Below are positions 18,717 to 28,588 of a DNA stretch of 64,000 nucleotides, one piece after another. The translations under genes and the position numbers were made by a program. A model generated the notes under the pieces. The model was not told the origin of the DNA, did not search any database, and worked only from the letters and a program-made list of their open reading frames with translations. Numbering within the stretch: the first letter of the stretch is position 1; every line of letters starts with the position of its first letter. Source of the stretch: Aeromonas jandaei (lineage in GTDB: Bacteria > Pseudomonadota > Gammaproteobacteria > Enterobacterales > Aeromonadaceae); assembly GCF_037890695.1 (NCBI RefSeq), contig NZ_CP149571.1:1362501-1426500 (forward strand). Reading direction: 5' to 3'.

Positions 18717-19691
18717 TCAGCGTGTGCTGTGCAGCCAGTCGGCGATAGCCAGCTGCAGTGCGACATAATCCGCTGAGAGGAAGAGGTCAGCCAGCTCGGC
18801 GGGCCACTGGCGATCAGAGACCGGTGCGGCTTGCAGATGTGCGAGCAGGCTTGCCAGCTCTGAACCCCAAAGGGTCGGCTGCGTCAGCTCGGCCGCCCGG
18901 CGTTCAATCAGCGCAATCCCTTCACACAGGGCGGTGAATGCTTGCTGTCGAATGGTTTCATTCTGCTGATTTTCCAGCCAGAGCTGCTCGTGATGCTGCC
19001 AGTGACTCAGGCCTGCGGCGATGGCGGTTGCCACATCCATGGCTTCGCTGGTGGCCAGCGATTGCAGGGCCAGCGGTTTGCCGAGCCCGGCCAGCCGATA
19101 ACCTCGCTGCGCCTTGGATTGCGCCCCCAGACGCACGCCACCCAGCCGGGCGAGGCGCTGCGCCAGTGCAAACAGCGCTATGGTATCGCCCGACTTGAAC
19201 TCCAGTTCCAGCTCGTTGATCGCTGCGTGCCCCTGACTGCCGACTATCTCCCCCTGATCCCAGGCCAGCTCGATCTCGGCCCCCTCGAACGCGATCAGCC
19301 AGTGGCGGCGCAGGAAGTCGGTACTGAATTGCGCAACCAGCTGCTGCTGGATGCGGTCACGTTCTGTCACATCGGGCCAGATTTCTGCGGGAAAGGCGTT
19401 CAATATCGGCAGATCGCCACCAATAGGCGCATTGTATTCGGGTCTGGCATGCAGGCCACCCACCGCCTGGCCGCGGCATTTGATGGTCTGTTCGGCGTAG
19501 GCGTCGCAGCGGCGAATGCGCAGCCCCATGTCCAGACGACGTAGGTCGAGGGTCGGCGTGTCGAAATAGACGTTGCCGAGCTGCTGTTGTGATGATTCTT
19601 TAATATCAAAAGAATTCAACAGGTTGGATAAATCTGCCGCAATGTCGCGGGCGACAAAAAACTTTATCTCGATCTCAGTTTGCATACTCAT
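18717..19691 (-). CDS. CYTH-domain inorganic triphosphatase (YgiF-like)
   Basis: A 324-residue protein with an N-terminal CYTH tunnel domain, marked by the signature TEIEIKFFV near residue 5 and charged strands such as LRIRRCDAYAEQTIKCRG and EIELAWDQGEI. A helical CHAD-like region follows from about residue 200. E. coli YgiF of this layout hydrolyses inorganic triphosphate with metal. It diverges from the DUF47-phosphate transporter pair, an arrangement I also recall from Vibrio and one consistent with phosphate or polyphosphate metabolism. The C-terminal part is shorter than in E. coli YgiF (433 residues). Confidence 0.8.
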   Translation of the reverse strand: MSMQTEIEIKFFVARDIAADLSNLLNSFDIKESSQQQLGNVYFDTPTLDLRRLDMGLRIRRCDAYAEQTIKCRGQAVGGLHARPEYNAPIGGDLPILNAFPAEIWPDVTERDRIQQQLVAQFSTDFLRRHWLIAFEGAEIELAWDQGEIVGSQGHAAINELELEFKSGDTIALFALAQRLARLGGVRLGAQSKAQRGYRLAGLGKPLALQSLATSEAMDVATAIAAGLSHWQHHEQLWLENQQNETIRQQAFTALCEGIALIERRAAELTQPTLWGSELASLLAHLQAAPVSDRQWPAELADLFLSADYVALQLAIADWLHSTR

Positions 19692-19854
19692 TCCGGGCTG
19701 GCAGGCAACTTTGGGGGGCAGGAATCGGGTCGCGGGGATATAATGCCCGCGAAACGACTAGATTAATTCGCGGTTTAATTGAGGGCGCAGTTCGGTTAAC
19801 ATGCGCGCCTCATAAAATCGTATCGAGTGTTTTTTCACCGACACAGGTTTGGCC

Positions 19855-20535
19855 ATGCCAGTAAATACTATTTTGGGGCTTTTTGCCAAGTCCCCCATCA
19901 AGCCGCTGCAGAAGCATATCGTCAAGGTTCACCAGTGCTCCCAGCAGCTGGTTCCCTTCTTTGATGCCGTTGCTGAAGACCGTTGGGAAGATGCCGAGAA
20001 GATCCGGCAGCAGATCTCCCAGCTGGAAAAAGAGGCGGATATCCTCAAGCGTGAAATTCGTCTGAAACTGCCCCGCGGTCTGTTCCTGCCGGTTGCACGC
20101 ACCGACCTGCTGGAGTTGTTGACCCAGCAAGACAAGATTGCCAACCGTGCCAAGGATATCTCCGGCCGCATGCTTGGTCGTCGCATGGAGTTCCCTTCCG
20201 AAATGCGGGAAGGCTTCATGGCTTACCTCAAACGTTGTATTGATGCGACCGCTCAGGCCGAGAAAGCGATCGGGGAGCTCGACGAGCTGCTCGAGACCGG
20301 CTTCAAAGGACGGGAAGTGGAAATGGTTGCCGAGATGATCCACCAGCTGGATCTGATCGAGGACGATACAGACACCATGCAGATCGGTCTGCGCCAACAG
20401 CTGCAAGCGGTTGAGCAGAACTACAACCCGATCGACGTGATGTTCCTCTACAAGATCCTCGAATGGGTAGGTGACCTGGCTGATCAGGCCGAGCGCGTAG
20501 GCGCCCGTCTTGAGCTGATGCTGGCTCGTTCGTAA
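19855..20535 (+). CDS. DUF47/TIGR00153 PhoU-like protein
   Basis: A 226-residue all-helical protein of the PhoU-like DUF47 family (TIGR00153). The landmark is an acidic helix LDLIEDDTDTMQIGLR and the closing ILEWVGDLADQAERVG, typical of PhoU metal-binding repeats (E/DxxxD). Such proteins regulate or assist the PiT transporter encoded next to them. Start at ATG 19855, eight bases after ACAGG; a TTG two codons earlier is the alternative. Its stop is 25 bases before the transporter, so the two form an operon. Confidence 0.9.
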   Translation: MPVNTILGLFAKSPIKPLQKHIVKVHQCSQQLVPFFDAVAEDRWEDAEKIRQQISQLEKEADILKREIRLKLPRGLFLPVARTDLLELLTQQDKIANRAKDISGRMLGRRMEFPSEMREGFMAYLKRCIDATAQAEKAIGELDELLETGFKGREVEMVAEMIHQLDLIEDDTDTMQIGLRQQLQAVEQNYNPIDVMFLYKILEWVGDLADQAERVGARLELMLARS

Positions 20536-20560
20536 TCGACTGACTGGGTAAACACTATCA

Positions 20561-21826
20561 ATGGACATTATTGCGAATTACGGCACCACTCTGGTGCTCG
20601 TGGCGGCCTTGTTCGGCTTTTTGATGGCCTGGGGCATTGGCGCGAATGACGTAGCCAACGCCATGGGCACATCGGTCGGTACCAAATCCCTGACCATTCG
20701 TCAGGCGATTATCATCGCCATGATCTTCGAATTTGCCGGTGCCTATCTGGCCGGTGGTGAAGTAACCGCCACCATCCGTAGCGGTATCATCGACAGCAAT
20801 GCCTTTGTCGATAGCCCGGATCTGCTGGTGCTCGGCATGATCGCTTCCCTGCTGGCTGCCGGTGCCTGGTTGATCCTCGCCTCCTACTTCGGCTGGCCTG
20901 TCTCCACCACTCACTCCATCATCGGCGCCATCGTCGGTTTCGCCGTGGTGAGCATTGGCCCGGAAGCGGTGCAGTGGAACAAGTTTGGCGGCATCGTCGG
21001 CTCCTGGGTCATCACCCCCGCCATCTCCGGTGTCATCGCCTACTTCATGTTCATCAGCGTGCAGAAGCTCATCTTCAACACCGATGATCCCCTGAACAAC
21101 GCCAAGCGCTACGTCCCCTTCTACATGTTCCTGACCTCGCTGGTCATCTGCCTGGTGACCATCAAGAAGGGTCTGACTCACGTTGGTCTTCACCTGACCG
21201 ATGGCGAAGGCGTCATGCTCTCCGTGGCCATCTCCATCGCCGTCGCGTTTGCCGGCTGGATCTATATTCGCGGTCAGAAGTACAACCCGCAGGATGACAG
21301 CAAGATGCACTTCGCCAACGTGGAGAAGGTGTTCGGCATCCTGATGGTGATCACCGCCTGTGCCATGGCGTTTGCCCACGGCTCCAACGATGTGGCCAAT
21401 GCCATCGGCCCGCTCTCTGCGGTTGCCTCTATCGTGGCTTCCGGTGGCGAGATTTCCGGTCAGGCTGCCATTGCCTGGTGGATCCTGCCGCTCGGCGGTA
21501 TCGGTATCGTGATCGGTCTGGCCACCATGGGCGAGAAGGTGATGGCGACTGTCGGCACCGGCATTACTCACCTGACCCCGAGCCGTGGCTTCGCCGCCCA
21601 GCTGGCCACTGCTGCTACCGTGGTAATCGCCTCAGGTACCGGTCTGCCCATCTCCACCACCCAGACTCTGGTTGGCGCTGTCATGGGCGTGGGTCTGGCG
21701 CGCGGTATCGCGGCGCTGAACCTGGGTGTGCTGCGCAACATCGTGGTCTCCTGGGTCATCACCCTGCCGGCAGGTGCCATTCTGGCCATCGGTATCTTCT
21801 ACGTGCTGCAGGCCTGCTTCTCCTAA
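20561..21826 (+). CDS. PiT-family inorganic phosphate transporter
   Basis: A 421-residue inner-membrane symporter with the duplicated PiT signature: GANDVANAMGTSVGTKSLT near residue 28 and GSNDVANAIGPLSAV in the second half. About ten hydrophobic helices are visible. PiT proteins carry neutral metal-phosphate complexes with H+ (PitA) or Na+ (eukaryotic types). It is translated just after the DUF47 gene and closed by a strong hairpin. The ion partner cannot be read from sequence. Confidence 0.93.
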   Translation: MDIIANYGTTLVLVAALFGFLMAWGIGANDVANAMGTSVGTKSLTIRQAIIIAMIFEFAGAYLAGGEVTATIRSGIIDSNAFVDSPDLLVLGMIASLLAAGAWLILASYFGWPVSTTHSIIGAIVGFAVVSIGPEAVQWNKFGGIVGSWVITPAISGVIAYFMFISVQKLIFNTDDPLNNAKRYVPFYMFLTSLVICLVTIKKGLTHVGLHLTDGEGVMLSVAISIAVAFAGWIYIRGQKYNPQDDSKMHFANVEKVFGILMVITACAMAFAHGSNDVANAIGPLSAVASIVASGGEISGQAAIAWWILPLGGIGIVIGLATMGEKVMATVGTGITHLTPSRGFAAQLATAATVVIASGTGLPISTTQTLVGAVMGVGLARGIAALNLGVLRNIVVSWVITLPAGAILAIGIFYVLQACFS

Positions 21827-21840
21827 GAAGCTGCGCTCAG

Positions 21841-21879
21841 CAACAAAAAGCCCGAGTCACTGACTCGGGCTTTTTGTTG
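21841..21879. terminator. Bidirectional terminator between pit and metL
   Basis: The near-perfect palindrome CAACAAAAAGCCCGAGTC/GACTCGGGCTTTTTGTTG is placed between convergent genes. Confidence 0.92.
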
Positions 21880-21895
21880 CCGCTATTTCCTGCGC

Positions 21896-24353
21896 TTAGA
21901 GCGACGCGCAGATCTGCCAGAGGTCGTACTGGATGGCGGCGGCCGTCACTTCCCGACCTGCTCCCGGCCCTTGAATCACCAGCGGGTTGGTGCGGTAGCT
22001 GTCGCTCTCGATGGCGAAGATGTTGTCGCACGGCAACAGGTTGGCAAACGGGTGGTGCGGCTCCAGCGCCTCCAGCCCGACTCGTGCCTTGCCGTCATGT
22101 TCAAAACGAGCCACATAGCGCAGCACCTTGCCAAGCCGCTTGGCACCCTCGAAGGCGGTCTGGATCGGGCCATCCAGCTCTTTCAGCCGGTCCATGAACT
22201 GATCCGGGGTTACCTTGCGCAGCGGGACGGGCACCAGATTCTCCAGCTCGATATCGGCGGAGTCGAGCTCGAAGCCCGCCTCCCGCGCCAGAATAAGCAG
22301 CTTGCGACGCACATCCTGACCGGAGAGATCTTCGCGGGGATCCGGTTCGGTCAGGCCGTGCTGCCACGCCTCGTCCACCAGCTCGGAGAAGGGTCTGCTG
22401 CCGTCATACTGCTGGAACAGCCAGGAGAGGGTGCCGGAGAAGATGCCGGAGACCCCCTGAATACGGTCGCCGCTCTGGCGCAGCATCTGGATGCTGGACT
22501 GGATTGGCAACCCGGCACCCACGGTGGCGTTGTAGCGCCACTGCACCTGATGGTCGCGGCAGGTCTGTTTGATGCGCTGGTAGAACTCGCTGTCGGCGGC
22601 GCCGGCAAACTTGTTGGCGGCGATGATGTGAATGCCGAGCTGGGCGAAGTCGGGGTAGTAGCGGCTGACCGTTTCGCTGGCGGTCAAATCGATGGCGATC
22701 AGGGTGTCGAAGCTGTGTTGTTCCAGCTGGGCCAGCAGTTCGGGCCAGATCAGTGCTTTGGGGGCAAAGTTGTCCTGCACCTTGAGCGGATCCAGTCCCT
22801 CTTCATCGAGCAGGCCCCCTTCCGAGCTGAATACGCCGTAGAGGGTGAGCGCCAGATTGAGTTCATGTTCGAGCCGTGCCTTTTCGCGGGCATAGAGGCT
22901 CAGCCAGTGGCCGCCGATATTGCCCTTGCCGAACACCACCAGTCCGACCCGATTCGGGCGGCTGAACAGGGCGCTGTGCATGGCGATGAGCAGGGGTTCC
23001 AGTACCACCTGACGTAGCACGGCCACCAGACTCAGGCCATCTTTGGCTACCTGGACGAACTCCAGCGGCTGATCCGCCAGCAGCTGGTAGAAGCGGTGGC
23101 ACTGCTCGGCATTGTCGGTGACGCCGGCCCCCACCAGCGCAACCAGACTGTACCCCTCCTTCTGGATGAGGCCGGTGAAGCTCCCTTGCAGCTGGAAGTC
23201 GCGCAGCAGCTCGAAGGCCCCTTGTGCCACTTCGAGGGTATAGGCGAGGCGCAATACCCGGCGATCCGGCTGGCGCTGCAGGGTGAGCGGATTGAGGCGG
23301 TGACGGGCCAGATGGGCCTCGATGGTGGCTACCGTCTGCTCATAGTTGGTCTGTGGCAGCACCTTCAGCTCGATGAGGGCGATTCTGATCCACCGAGGAG
23401 ACGATGCGGGCACCGCCGGAGCGGGGGGCGCGGCGCAGGATGTGGGTGCAGCCCTCGTCCGGGTTGTAGCTGCAGCGCAGGGTGAGGCGCTGACGACTGT
23501 CGGCCACCGGTTGCAGGGTACGGGAGTGCAATACCGAAGAGCCAAGACGGGCCAGCTCGTTGGCTTCGGCGAGGCTCAGGCGCTCCAGCAGGCGTGCCTC
23601 CTTCACCCGACGCGGGTCGGCGCTGTAGACCCCGGCCACGTCGCTCCAGATGGTGGTGGATTCGCCGTCCGCCAGCAGAGCCAACAGGCTGGCGCTGTAG
23701 TCGGAACCGTTGCGACCGAGCAGCAGGGAGCGGCCTTCCATGTCGGCGGCAATAAAGCCGGTCACCACGATGCGACCGGCATGCTCCGCCAGTCGCGCCT
23801 TGAGCAGTTCGCTGGAGAGCGCAGTATCCACCTTGACCAGAGCGCCATCCTCGGCACGCAGGAAGCTGCGGGCATCGAGCCAGATGGCCTTGTCGCCGCG
23901 GCTGGTGAGCAGGGCTGCTAGCAGGCGCGCCGACCACACCTCGCCAAAGGCGAGCAGGCCGTTGCGGGCGAAGCGGTCAAACTGCCCCTCAAGCGTCTTG
24001 GCGATGAGCTGCATGTCGTCGGCCAGCTGTTTGCTCAGATCAAGCTGCAGCTCACCTTCCAGCAGGCCGTCGATCAGCCCCTGCTGATAGGCGTGGAGGG
24101 CGGAGATGGCTTCGCCAGCGGCTTCATCACCCGCTTCGGCCAGCTCCACCAGCTGGATCAGTCGGTTGGTGGTCTTGCCGGCGGCGGAGACTACGATCAG
24201 CTCGTCGCCACCCACCTGTTGTTCAACGATGCTGGCGACCCGGCGATAACAGACCGGATCCGCCAGACTGCTGCCACCGAATTTGTGGACGTGACGTCGC
24301 TTCAAGCCTGCTTCTGTTGCCACCGCGATCTCTCCTTGTTGCTGCTGTTCCAT
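21896..24353 (-). pseudogene. metL: Bifunctional aspartokinase/homoserine dehydrogenase II, split by a +1 frameshift
   Basis: Two overlapping frames give one MetL of about 815 residues. The first (from 24353) carries the aspartokinase: KFGGSSLADPVCYRRVA, then NGSDYSASLLALLADGE, and SSVLHSRTLQPV. The second (to 21896) carries homoserine dehydrogenase: VGLVVFGKGNIGGHWLSLY, NKFAGAADSEFYQR and GIFSGTLSWLF. They join at IVSSVD/IALIELKV, near 23383, where one extra base (CAGAATC instead of CAGATC on the coding strand) breaks the frame. As read, only a kinase domain of 337 residues would be made. MetL feeds aspartate into methionine synthesis. It overlaps metB by one base (TAATG). True decay or a sequencing insertion. 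Confidence 0.9.
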
Positions 24354-25525
24354 TACTTCGCTACCTGTTCTGCCTGCTGCGCCTGTGCAAAAGCCTGTGC
24401 CAGATCGGCCACCAGATCTTCACCGTGTTCAATACCGACCGACAACCGCAGCAGCTGGGCGCTGATACCTGCTGCCTGCTGCGCGACCGGGGTCATGGCC
24501 CTGTGAGTCATGCTGGCCGGATGGGCCACCAGGCTCTCCACTCCGCCGAGGGACTCGGCTACCGAGAAGAGGGTGAGGGCCGCGAGGAAGGCGCGAATGC
24601 CCGCCTCGCTGCAATCGAGTTCAAAACTTAGCATGGCGCCGAAGCCGGACTGTTGACGGCGCGCAATATCGTGGCCCGGATGGCTCGGCAGGCTGGGGTG
24701 ATAGATGCGTTTCACCAGCGGCTGCTGTTGCAGGAAGGCGAGGATGCGGTCGGTATTCTCCTGATGGGAGCGCAATCTGGGGGCCAGAGTGCGCAGACCG
24801 CGCAGGGTGAGGTAGGAGTCGAACGCCCCGGAGGTGAGCCCCAGACAGTTGGCCCACCACACCAGCGACTCGGCCAGCTCGGCCTCCTTGGCAATTGCCA
24901 CTCCGCCCACCACGTCTGAGTGACCGTTGATGTACTTGGTGGTGGAGTGCACCACCACATCGGCACCGAGGGCCAGCGGCTGTTGCAGCAGGGGGGAGAG
25001 GAAGGTGTTGTCCACCACTACCTGTGCACCCACCTCATGAGCTGCACTGGCAATGGCGCTGATATCCACCACCCGCAGCAGCGGGTTGGAGGGGGTTTCG
25101 ACCCATACCAGCGCGGGCTTCTGGGCCAGCGCGGCGGCCAGTGCGGCCTCATCCCCCTGATCGACAAACTGCACCCGGTAGTGGCCCTTGGCCGCCAGAT
25201 ACTCGAACAGGCGCCAGGTGCCGCCGTAGCAGTCGTGAGGGGCGATCAGCAGATCCCCAGCCTTGAGCAGTGCTGTGGTGACCAGATGGATAGCACCCAT
25301 GCCGGTGCCGGTGACCACAGCGCCAGCGCCCCCTTCCAGTGCCGCCAGCGCGTCCGCCAGATTGGTGCGGGTCGGGTTGCCGGAACGGGCATAATCGTAT
25401 TGACGGGGTTCGCCAAAGTCGGCAAAGGTGTAGTTGCTGGAGAGGTAGATAGGCGGCACCACGGCACCGTGTTGCTGGTCTGTCTCAATCCCGGTGCGAA
25501 CCGCCAGGGTGGCCTTGTGGGTCAT
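24353..25525 (-). CDS. metB: Cystathionine gamma-synthase
   Basis: A 390-residue PLP enzyme of the Cys/Met metabolism family that joins O-succinylhomoserine and cysteine into cystathionine. The PLP lysine K197 is in VVHSTTKYINGHSDVVGG, and YDYARSGNPTR is the phosphate-binding motif. Start at 25525, preceded by AAGGAGAGAAAC. It is the first gene of metBL and lies behind the MetJ operator, divergent from metJ exactly as in E. coli. The stop overlaps the metL start. Confidence 0.95.
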   Translation of the reverse strand: MTHKATLAVRTGIETDQQHGAVVPPIYLSSNYTFADFGEPRQYDYARSGNPTRTNLADALAALEGGAGAVVTGTGMGAIHLVTTALLKAGDLLIAPHDCYGGTWRLFEYLAAKGHYRVQFVDQGDEAALAAALAQKPALVWVETPSNPLLRVVDISAIASAAHEVGAQVVVDNTFLSPLLQQPLALGADVVVHSTTKYINGHSDVVGGVAIAKEAELAESLVWWANCLGLTSGAFDSYLTLRGLRTLAPRLRSHQENTDRILAFLQQQPLVKRIYHPSLPSHPGHDIARRQQSGFGAMLSFELDCSEAGIRAFLAALTLFSVAESLGGVESLVAHPASMTHRAMTPVAQQAAGISAQLLRLSVGIEHGEDLVADLAQAFAQAQQAEQVAK

Positions 25526-25648
25526 GTTTCTCTCCTTGATCTCTCTGGACGGTGGCCGCTCTTCCTGCCACGCTGCTTTTGCCACACGCAATCGTGCCAA
25601 TGCTGGCATCATGATGAACCACACTACGCCAGCTTAAAAAGGCCGTCA

Positions 25649-25672
25649 ACACTTCCAGACGTCTAAATGGCT
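25649..25672. promoter_or_regulatory. MetJ operator (tandem met boxes)
   Basis: A perfect met box AGACGTCT at 25657-25664 is flanked in register by ACACTTCC and AAATGGCT, each matching 5 of 8 consensus bases. MetJ dimers bind such adjacent 8-base boxes with S-adenosylmethionine as corepressor. The array sits between divergent metB and metJ and can control both. Confidence 0.85.
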
Positions 25673-25745
25673 TTGCTGTTGGATTGCCATTAATTTCCTT
25701 AAGGGTTAAAATCCGCGCTCACGGCTAAATGAGAACAGGTGAGTC

Positions 25746-26069
25746 ATGGGAACAGAGTGGAACGGCGACTACGTCAGCCCCTACGCGGAACACGGTAAGA
25801 AGAGCGAACAGGTCAAGAAGATTACCGTCTCGATCCCGCTCAAGGTGTTGAAAGTGTTGACCGATGAGCGCACCCGCCGTCAGGTGAACAACCTGCGTCA
25901 TGCGACCAACAGCGAGCTGCTCTGTGAAGCCTTCCTGCACGCTTTCACCGGCCAGCCGCTCCCTTGCGACGAAGACTTGCGCAAGGATCATCCGGACAGC
26001 GTCCCTGCCGAAGCGCGCGCCATCATGGAAGCGCTGGGCAAAGAGATCGAAGATTTCGACAAGGAATAA
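25746..26069 (+). CDS. metJ: Methionine repressor MetJ
   Basis: A 107-residue ribbon-helix-helix repressor. The DNA-contacting strand and helix are in [23 protein letters not shown], followed by [23 protein letters not shown], almost the E. coli sequence. It represses methionine genes when S-adenosylmethionine is bound. The ATG is preceded by AGGTGAGTC. The operator to its left allows autoregulation. Confidence 0.98.
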   Translation: MGTEWNGDYVSPYAEHGKKSEQVKKITVSIPLKVLKVLTDERTRRQVNNLRHATNSELLCEAFLHAFTGQPLPCDEDLRKDHPDSVPAEARAIMEALGKEIEDFDKE

Positions 26070-26073
26070 CCCC

Positions 26074-26102
26074 CAATGACGCGGCCCTGGCCGCGTCATT
26101 GC
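26074..26102 (+). terminator. Hairpin after metJ
   Basis: The stem CAATGACGCGGCC/GGCCGCGTCATTG lies immediately after the metJ stop. The T-run is poor, so termination may be incomplete and the araC-type gene may be read from metJ. Confidence 0.6.
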
Positions 26103-26110
26103 TATCTGCC

Positions 26111-26822
26111 ATGTCCCGTTTCAGCCTGCGCCACTATCACCACCACGTTTGTAGCCATAGTCACGACTTTGCCCAGTTGGTGATCCCCCTCGACGGCCCC
26201 CTCGAGATCGAGGTGCAGGGCCGGGGGCGCCGGCTTGCCCCCGGTTCTGCCTGCATCATCGCTCCCGGCGAGCGGCACGACTACGCCGCCGATCCGGCGC
26301 TTTCGTTTCTGGTGCAGGAGAGCGACTGGCTGCCCGGGGATCTGGCAGCTCATCCTTTTATCGAGCTGGATGAACCCCAGCGTCACTACCTCGCCTTTTT
26401 GCACCGGATGGTGGCCGAAGGGCGGCAGGTGGCGGGCATGGAGCACCCTGCTGGCGGAAGGGCAGGGGATGCAGAGCGCTGCCACGCCGCGCCTTGCCGC
26501 CCGCATCCTCAAGGTGCAGCGCCATATCGAGGCCAACCTCGCCGCCCCGCAGACCAATCAGCAACTCGCTGCCATCGCCTGCCTTGGCCAGAGCCAGTTC
26601 AAGCTAGCCTTTCGCCAGCAGCTGGGGGTGAGCGTCTCCCACTACATTCGCAGTCAGCGCATGGCACTGGCGCGAACCCTGCTTGCCAGCACGCAGCTGC
26701 CCGTCGGCGAGATTGCCAGCCGCTGTGGTTACCAGAATCAGGGGGCCTTCAGCGAGCGCTTCTTGAGTGAGACCGGGCTCACTCCGTCCCTCTGGCGCCA
26801 GCAAAACGGCCACTTGCCATAA
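26111..26822 (+). pseudogene. AraC-family regulator, broken by a +1 frameshift
   Basis: Frame one, from ATG 26111, encodes a cupin-like sensor start (LRHYHHHVCSHSHDFAQLV, PLEIEVQGRGRRLAPGSACI, GERHDYAAD). The downstream frame encodes the whole AraC HTH: LKVQRHIEANLAAPQTNQQL, FKLAFRQQLGVSVSHYIRSQ, ALARTLLASTQLPVGEIAS and CGYQNQGAFSERF. Dropping one base near 26438 (GGCATGG to GGCTGG) joins them into about 236 residues. As read, the protein would lose its DNA-binding domain. The intact type resembles short AraC activators that sense a small ligand. The start has no clear ribosome binding site, since the metJ terminator is adjacent. Confidence 0.8.
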
Positions 26823-26906
26823 CGAAACGGCTGATCGCCGAAGACGGGATGCTCTCTTTGGGCCATGCTGCGGGTCATGCAAGGTGCACGATAAACAGGA
26901 GCCGAA

Positions 26907-27245
26907 ATGGAGACGATTAGCTGGCAGGATTTCGAGATGGTGGAGCTCCGGGTGGGCACCCTGGTGCGGGTCGAGCCGTTCCCCGAGGCGCGCAAACCGG
27001 CCTACAAGGTGTGGGCGGATTTTGGCCCTGAACTGGGGATCCGCAAGAGCAGCGCCCAGATCACCGCTCTCTACCAGCCAGAGCAGCTGGTGGGCCGCCA
27101 GATCATCGCCGTAGTCAACTTCCCGACCAAGCAGATCGGCCCGTTTCAGTCTGAATTTCTGCTGACCGGTTTCTATCGGCCGGATGGCGCTGTAGTGATG
27201 GCTATCCCCGAGCAGGCGGTGGAGAACGGCGCCAGGCTGGGCTGA
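26907..27245 (+). CDS. CsaA/YgjH-type tRNA-binding protein
   Basis: A 112-residue OB-fold protein of the tRNA-binding (EMAP-II/Arc1p-like) family: [41 protein letters not shown] and [20 protein letters not shown]. The length and these motifs match B. subtilis CsaA and E. coli YgjH, dimeric tRNA-binding proteins also described as chaperone-like. ATG preceded by AACAGGAGCC. It is monocistronic with a terminator after it. Confidence 0.88.
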   Translation: METISWQDFEMVELRVGTLVRVEPFPEARKPAYKVWADFGPELGIRKSSAQITALYQPEQLVGRQIIAVVNFPTKQIGPFQSEFLLTGFYRPDGAVVMAIPEQAVENGARLG

Positions 27246-27265
27246 GCGCACACCCGAACAGAGAG

Positions 27266-27299
27266 AAGAGAGGCGACCCCGGGGTCGCCTCTCTTTTTG
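27266..27299. terminator. Terminator between the tRNA-binding gene and the sdaC-like gene
   Basis: The hairpin AGAGAGGCGACCCC/GGGGTCGCCTCTCT with TTTTTG lies between convergent genes. Confidence 0.9.
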
Positions 27300-27316
27300 T
27301 TATCTGCTGCGAGTCG

Positions 27317-28588
27317 TTACTTCAACAGGCTGAAGATCAGCGCCGATACCGCCAGCGAGCCGGTCAGCAGGATAAAGCCGTTGGTCCAGCCGTGACGGAA
27401 GCGGGCCAGCGCCTCCACCTTATAGATGGCAATCACCGGCATGATGAACAGGATCATGGCGATCACCGGGCCGGAGAGGGTTTCCATCAGCCCCAGAATG
27501 CCCGGGTTGATGACTGCAGCACCCCAGATAGAGAAGAACATCAGGGCGATGCCGACCTTGTCCGCCTTGGCCAGCGGCAGGCCGGTGGGCTTGGCGATCA
27601 GGCTTTTCAGGCTTTCGCGGGCACCGAGGAAGTGGCCGAGGAAGGAGGAGCTGATGGCGATAAAGGCGATGAGCGGCCCCAGAGTCACGATCACCGGGTT
27701 GTCGGTAATGTTGGCGAGATAGGAGAGCACAGAGACGTTCTGGGCCTTGGCTTCAGCCAGCTGGGCTGGCGAGAGGCTCAGCACGCAGGAGAAGACGAAG
27801 AACAGCACGAAGCCCACCAGCATCACTGTGGTGTTGCGCAGGATCAGGCCGCTCTTGGCTTCCGCCTGCTCGCCATATTCACGGCGCTGCACGTTGGCAA
27901 AGCCGGAGATGGCGGCGGCGTGGCTGAAGGCGAATACGGTGACCGGCAGCGCCAGCCAGACGGTGTTGAGGAAGCTGACCCCTTCAAACGCCGTCACTTC
28001 CGGCCACTGCCACTGAGGGATCAGGTAGCAGGAGAGGGCCGCCAGAATGGCCGCCAGCGGATAGACCATAAAGGCGAAGGCGCGCAGCATCGCTTTCTCA
28101 CCCGCCAGCATCACGGCGATCATGGCAAATACCAGCATGCCGGAGAGCATCACCCGATCCGGGGTTGCCATGCCGAGCTGGTTGACCATAAAGCTCTCCA
28201 CCGTGTTGGTCAGCCCTACCCCGTAGATGAGCAGGATCGGGAAGATGGAGAGGAAATAGAGCGCAGAGATGAGGCGACCGGCCATCTTGCCGAAGTGCTC
28301 CTCCGCGACTTCGGTGAAGTCGGCGTGGGGGCGTGAAGAGGAGAGCACGAAGCGCGCCAGCCCGCGGTGGGCGAGGAAGGTCATGGGGCCTGCCAGTACC
28401 GCGACGATGACGAGAGGCCAGATGCCGCCCAGACCCAGATTGATGGGCAGGAACAGGATACCGGCGCCAACGGCGGTGCCAAACAGGCTGATAACCCAGT
28501 GGGTGTCATGACGGCGCCAGCGGGTGGTGCTGGCCGTGGTGGAGCAGGAACCGGATAGCTCCTTGGTAGCCTCTACAGATAAACTCAT
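27317..28588 (-). CDS. SdaC-like serine/threonine H+ symporter (HAAAP family)
   Basis: A 423-residue membrane protein with about 11 helices that aligns by eye with E. coli SdaC along its length: GTAVGAGILFLPINLGLGG, PMTFLAHRGLARFVLSS, FTEVAEEHFG, TNTVESFMVNQLGM, FFVFSCVLSLSPAQLAEAK and SFLGHFLGARE. SdaC imports serine with protons; other family members carry threonine, tyrosine or tryptophan, so the substrate is an inference. It stands alone with a long upstream region. In E. coli sdaC precedes serine deaminase sdaB; no such gene is here. Confidence 0.88.
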   Translation of the reverse strand: MSLSVEATKELSGSCSTTASTTRWRRHDTHWVISLFGTAVGAGILFLPINLGLGGIWPLVIVAVLAGPMTFLAHRGLARFVLSSSRPHADFTEVAEEHFGKMAGRLISALYFLSIFPILLIYGVGLTNTVESFMVNQLGMATPDRVMLSGMLVFAMIAVMLAGEKAMLRAFAFMVYPLAAILAALSCYLIPQWQWPEVTAFEGVSFLNTVWLALPVTVFAFSHAAAISGFANVQRREYGEQAEAKSGLILRNTTVMLVGFVLFFVFSCVLSLSPAQLAEAKAQNVSVLSYLANITDNPVIVTLGPLIAFIAISSSFLGHFLGARESLKSLIAKPTGLPLAKADKVGIALMFFSIWGAAVINPGILGLMETLSGPVIAMILFIMPVIAIYKVEALARFRHGWTNGFILLTGSLAVSALIFSLLK

